NCBI GenBank assembly: GCA_964490765.1
Contig: CAZBDV010000004.1
Span: 54,202-118,201, forward strand
Source: CAZBDV01 sp964490765
GTDB taxonomy: Bacteria > Cloacimonadota > Cloacimonadia > Cloacimonadales > JAJBBL01
Direction of reading: 5' to 3'
DNA: 64,000 nucleotides
Both the position numbers and the translations under genes were made by a program. How positions within the stretch are numbered: the first letter of the stretch is position 1; every line of letters begins with the position of its first letter. A model generated the notes under the pieces. It was given only the letters and a program-made list of their open reading frames with translations, was not told where the DNA came from and made no database searches. Below are positions 60,976 to 64,000 of the stretch, piece after piece.

Positions 60976-62715
60976 ATGAAGAAACTTATTTTTACTCTGA
61001 TCGGAATCGGATTGATTCCCTTCTTATTTGCCTCTGCCCTGGTGTTAGAGGGAGAGGAATACTCTGCAGATAATCTGCGTGAACAGTATTTAGTCGATTT
61101 CGAAGGGCCCGGTGAGACCAAGACGAGTTATGCCTCGGGTAATGTCAATCTCAGCGGTAAGGACTGGAATCTTGACAATGCCCTCATCGGGACGGCAGAT
61201 AATGACCGTAAATTCGGTGAACGTTCCGCCAGGTTACGTCATGAAGATGATCTGGCTGCAACAATGACCATGCTGGAAGACAAAGCTAACGGACTTGGGA
61301 CGCTCTCCTTCTATTATGCCCGATCAGGATTCTCAAATGATAACCAACCTGCTGCCCCGGTCTTCGTGGCTGAATATAGTCTTGACCAGGGGAGTAGCTG
61401 GACTCAGATCGGTAACGATATCAATCTTGACGGGATAGATCAACTTACCTTATTCTCACAGACCGTTAACGTCGAGGGTAACGTTAGAGTGAGATTTCGC
61501 TCTATATCGGGATCCGACGGTAGAAGATTCAATATTGACGATATCCTGCTGACCGATTTTGGCGATGAAGAGTCTGTAGCTCCACCCGCCTTCAACCCGC
61601 CGGGTGGTTCCTATTACGGTGCCGTTACGGTTAATATCACGACTGCTACCGAAGGTGCTACGATACACTATACTCTCGATGGTGAAGACCCGGATCAGAG
61701 TTCACCCGTCTTTACCGACCCTATTGAAATCGCTGAGACAACAACAGTGAAAGCTCGCGGATATCATCCCGATTATAACCCGAGCATTGTCTCCACGGCT
61801 AATTATACGATCAATACGCCGATAGATGTTGCTACTGTTGCAGAACTGCGAGCCGGCACTGATGGTGAGATATACAGGCTCACGAACGAAGTGATCCTTA
61901 CCTTCCAGCAGAGCTTCCGACACCAGAAATATATCCAGGACGATACAGCCGGAATTCTTATCGATGATGATGCCGGGATCATTACTACTAATTATGAGAG
62001 ATATGATGGTATCACTGGTATCGTTGGAACCCTGGGTGAATACGGTAATATGAAGCAGTTCGTTCCGGTTCAGAATCCACCGGCGGCAACATCACACAAT
62101 AATACCGTTGAACCGCTTGTCATTACTATGCAGGACTACCTCGACGATTTCATGCTCTATCAGTCCCGGCTGGTTAAACTGGAAGATGTCTCCTTCAGCG
62201 AAGCCGATGGTTCACTTACTTTCGCCAACGGACAGGTTTATGAACTGACCGATGGGACCCATACTATCGACTTCAGAACGACCTTCTACGATGTCGATTA
62301 TATCGGAGAGGTCATACCGATGGAGACTATTGATCTGACCGGGCTTCCCAATTCACGTTCTGAAGGACACTTTATCACCTCCAGGGATGAAAACGATATC
62401 TATTCGATTACTTCGGTCGACTTGCCAGAATATAACAACCCAATCAATCTGAAGGGTAATTATCCCAACCCGTTCAATCCCTCGACTACTATCCACTTCT
62501 CTCTCCCTTCAGAGATGGAAGTGAGCCTGGCTGTCTATAATATCAAAGGACAGCTCGTCAGAGAACTGCTGAACGGATTTATGCCCGCTGGTGAACATCA
62601 TATCGAGTGGGACGGAAGAGACGCTGACAACAGAATTCAATCTTCCGGAGTGTATTTCTACAAACTGCAGAATAGCGAGCAGACACTGATCCGCAAGGCT
62701 CTGATGCTGAAATAA
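60976..62715 (+). CDS. Secreted protein with chitobiase-like domain, OB-like domain and Por/T9SS-like sorting domain
   Basis: A 579-residue exported protein with a signal peptide (about 1-19). Order: a jelly-roll or carbohydrate-binding-like region (about 35-195) with GERSARLRH, of the type often found in MAM-like domains; a chitobiase-type C-terminal domain (about 202-280) with YTLDGEDPDQSSPVF; an OB-fold-like region (about 282-460, beginning TVAELRAGTDGEIYRL) resembling DUF5689; and a sorting domain (about 492-579) with GNYPNPFNPSTTIHFS and SSGVYFYKLQ. It has the same sorting domain and chitobiase-type domain as the 881-residue protein at 4110-6755. No catalytic residues are obvious. Followed by a strong terminator. 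Confidence 0.78.
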   Translation: MKKLIFTLIGIGLIPFLFASALVLEGEEYSADNLREQYLVDFEGPGETKTSYASGNVNLSGKDWNLDNALIGTADNDRKFGERSARLRHEDDLAATMTMLEDKANGLGTLSFYYARSGFSNDNQPAAPVFVAEYSLDQGSSWTQIGNDINLDGIDQLTLFSQTVNVEGNVRVRFRSISGSDGRRFNIDDILLTDFGDEESVAPPAFNPPGGSYYGAVTVNITTATEGATIHYTLDGEDPDQSSPVFTDPIEIAETTTVKARGYHPDYNPSIVSTANYTINTPIDVATVAELRAGTDGEIYRLTNEVILTFQQSFRHQKYIQDDTAGILIDDDAGIITTNYERYDGITGIVGTLGEYGNMKQFVPVQNPPAATSHNNTVEPLVITMQDYLDDFMLYQSRLVKLEDVSFSEADGSLTFANGQVYELTDGTHTIDFRTTFYDVDYIGEVIPMETIDLTGLPNSRSEGHFITSRDENDIYSITSVDLPEYNNPINLKGNYPNPFNPSTTIHFSLPSEMEVSLAVYNIKGQLVRELLNGFMPAGEHHIEWDGRDADNRIQSSGVYFYKLQNSEQTLIRKALMLK

Positions 62716-62771
62716 CAGGCCTATTATTCAAAACTTCTCGCAGAGGGGAGTTACGGATATATAACAATTCA

Positions 62772-62798
62772 GGGGCAGGTCAGACACCTGCCCCTTTT
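62772..62798 (+). terminator. Intrinsic terminator after the second sorting-domain protein
   Basis: A 9-bp stem (GGGGCAGGT with ACCTGCCCC) and a 5-base loop, followed by TTTT; 56 bases after the stop. Confidence 0.88.
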
Positions 62799-62836
62799 AT
62801 AAAAAATCAAGTAAACCTTGATTATCAGGAGATTAG

Positions 62837-63265
62837 ATGATCTGTAAAAATGAGCTCGGGATTGAAGTATGGCAACTATTCCAGCCAAAACAGATAATAT
62901 ATTTTGCCACTATAGAAGGGAATAAACCAAGGGTCCGGCCGGTAACTATGCTCTGCCAGGATGACCGCTTCTGGATCCTGACCGGTACGAATGATAACAA
63001 GGTGTCACAACTGCAGCAGAATCCCCGCATAGAACTCTGCCTGCCACTCGAAAATGATAATAGTAATGGATATGTTCGTATCTCGGGTAAGGCAATCATC
63101 GTCCAGGAGGAATCTCTACGCCGTAAATTAGCAGAAAACTGTGACTATTTTCATAACTACTGGCAGGATACTAACGACCCGGGCTACACCCTCCTCGAAA
63201 TTGAATTCCAGGAGATCGAGTATCTGAAACCGGGAGATATGGAAGGTAAAAAATTCCAGGTCTGA
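62837..63265 (+). CDS. Pyridoxamine 5'-phosphate oxidase-like flavin-binding protein
   Basis: A 142-residue protein of the PNPOx-like split-barrel fold. Typical features are KQIIYFATIEGNKPRVRPV near the start, DDRFWILTGTNDNKVSQLQQNPRIELCL at about 37-64, and ISGKAIIV later. Proteins of this size usually bind FMN, F420 or heme; a true PNPOx role is not implied. AGGAG precedes the ATG. It is the last recognisable gene in the window before the repeat field. Confidence 0.82.
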   Translation: MICKNELGIEVWQLFQPKQIIYFATIEGNKPRVRPVTMLCQDDRFWILTGTNDNKVSQLQQNPRIELCLPLENDNSNGYVRISGKAIIVQEESLRRKLAENCDYFHNYWQDTNDPGYTLLEIEFQEIEYLKPGDMEGKKFQV

Positions 63266-63380
63266 AAAGATCTCCTCTCTATAATCCATAGATTACAGTT
63301 TAACCACTGTTCAGCATCGGAGTCGGTACCCAACCGACTACACCCCTCCCCAGAGTTTCTCTCCCTGCTATTCTTCCCGA

Positions 63381-63460
63381 TGGACTTGCTTGGCATCCAA
63401 TGGACTTGCTTTGCTTCCAATGGTCTTGCTTTGCATCCGATGGACTTGCTTGGCTCCCTT
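63381..63460. repeat. Four tandem 20-base repeats
   Basis: Units starting TGGACTTGCTTGGCATCCAA (63381), then variants at 63401, 63421 and 63441. The last unit runs into the next repeat class. Mismatches are few. Related fragments (GGCATCCAATGGACTTGCTT) recur at about 63700 and 63855. Both strands lack a credible gene here. Confidence 0.85.
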
Positions 63461-64000
63461 TGGTTTTTTAACCAGGCAACCAAGCAACTAAGCAACTAAG
63501 CAACCAACCCCCCTTGCTCAACCCCCAACGACCCTGCTACTCCTCCCTTTGGTTTTTTAACCAGGCAACCAAGCAACTAAGCAACCAATCCCCCTGCTCC
63601 ACCCCCAACGACCTTGCTACTCCTCCCTTTGGTTTTTTAACCAGGCAACTAAGCAACTAAGCAACCAACCCCCTTGCTCAACCCCCAACGACCTTGCTCG
63701 GCATCCAATGGACTTGCTTAACCCCCTTTAGCAACTCCACAACTCCAAAACGTTCTTTTCTTGCTATTCCTCCCTTTGTTTTTTTTAACCAGGCAACCAA
63801 GCAACTAAGCAACTAAGCAACCAACCCCCTTGCTCCACCCCCAACGACCTTGCTCGGCATCCAATGGACTTGCTTTGCATCCGATGGACTTGCTTAACCC
63901 CCTTTAGCAACTCCACAACTCCAAAACGTTCTTTTCTTGCTATTCCTCCCTTTGTTTTTTTTAACCAGGCAACCAAGCAACTAAGCAACTAAGCAACCAA
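63461..64000. repeat. Compound tandem-repeat field, truncated by the window end
   Basis: Five copies of a unit with the palindrome TGGTTTTTTAACCA or its variant TTGTTTTTTTTAACCAGG occur at about 63461, 63550, 63630, 63777 and 63953. Each is followed by AAGCAACT-type 8-base repeats and, when complete, by blocks such as CCCCCAACGACCTTGCT. The last 340 bases consist of a tandem duplication with a 176-base period (compare the GCAACTCCACAACTCCAAAA blocks at 63731 and 63907), differing by a 20-base insertion. The field extends beyond the window. Together with 63266-63380 it is 735 bases without a gene. Confidence 0.85.

Noticed and set aside
63184..63495. Open frame on the minus strand in the repeat field
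   Set aside because: It overlaps the PNPOx-like gene antisense and encodes the repeats themselves; no start site and no family resemblance.
63785..63988. Second minus-strand open frame in the repeats
   Set aside because: Low-complexity reading of the tandem repeats, with no ribosome site.
63381..64000. CRISPR array
   Set aside because: Repeats are adjacent or nested with no unique spacers of constant length and no cas genes nearby; the pattern is tandem duplication.
1..64000. tRNA or rRNA genes
   Set aside because: No TPsiC-type GGTTCGAATCC sequence or conserved rRNA blocks were noticed on either strand; a tRNAscan run would be decisive.

Overview
The window looks like a chromosomal segment of an anaerobic, moderately AT-rich Gram-negative bacterium of the FCB supergroup, most likely Candidatus Cloacimonadota (Cloacimonas-like) or a near relative. 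The basis is indirect. Two large secreted proteins end in the NPFNPST-type Por/T9SS-like sorting domain. There are outer-membrane barrel proteins and several lipoproteins. Metabolism looks strictly anaerobic: class III ribonucleotide reductase with its activase, an NADH-type Fe-S oxidoreductase, a ferredoxin-fused EtfA and a phosphate butyryltransferase. No rRNA, tRNA, phage, transposase or Cas gene was recognised.

Layout. 1-2.1 kb: queH and two small genes. 2.1-8.2 kb: a SurA-like foldase lipoprotein, a large modular secreted protein, a small lipoprotein, a GNAT enzyme and thioredoxin. 8.2-16.5 kb (minus): uup-like ABC-F ATPase, a NuoE/NuoF/(GltD-NuoG fusion) electron-transfer module and an IMPACT protein. 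16.7-20.4 kb (minus): GIY-YIG protein, queE, an amidohydrolase and ferredoxin-EtfA. 20.8-23.7 kb (plus): GNAT, holB and an outer-membrane barrel. 23.7-25.2 kb (minus): a TPR protein with a histidine-kinase dimerisation domain but no ATPase. 25.8-29.8 kb (plus): nrdDG, an unknown secreted protein and yraN. 29.9-41.8 kb (minus): a lipoprotein, sppA, a DUF4390-like/NtrY-like/NtrC-like set, a PDZ protein, a four-gene run (ribH, nusB, GT2, radical SAM/SPASM) and a phosphatase-like/propeller membrane protein. 42-49 kb (plus): an esterase-PDZ protein, a MacA/MacB-type efflux operon and an S41 peptidase. 49.1-55.2 kb: an arsenic-type island. 55.5-63.3 kb (plus): nuclease-helicase fusion, ptb, rpiB, glyA, a second sorting-domain protein and a flavin-binding protein. 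63.38-64 kb: a non-coding tandem-repeat field running off the window.

The most notable regions are three. (1) The arsenic island combines two ArsR regulators, an ArsP-like permease, Acr3, ArsF/ArsG-like proteins, a DGC protein and thioredoxin-fold proteins, including a SurA-thioredoxin fusion lipoprotein, which suggests handling of organic as well as inorganic arsenic. (2) The flavin/Fe-S module joins a NuoE/NuoF NADH core to a GltD-NuoG fusion without a recognisable hydrogenase or formate dehydrogenase active site, so its terminal substrate is open. (3) The TPR-HisKA protein without a kinase ATPase domain and the phosphatase-like/propeller protein beside a radical SAM enzyme are unusual signalling or envelope genes. 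Starts were moved from the longest open frame to an internal codon wherever a Shine-Dalgarno sequence decided the case; these are noted individually.
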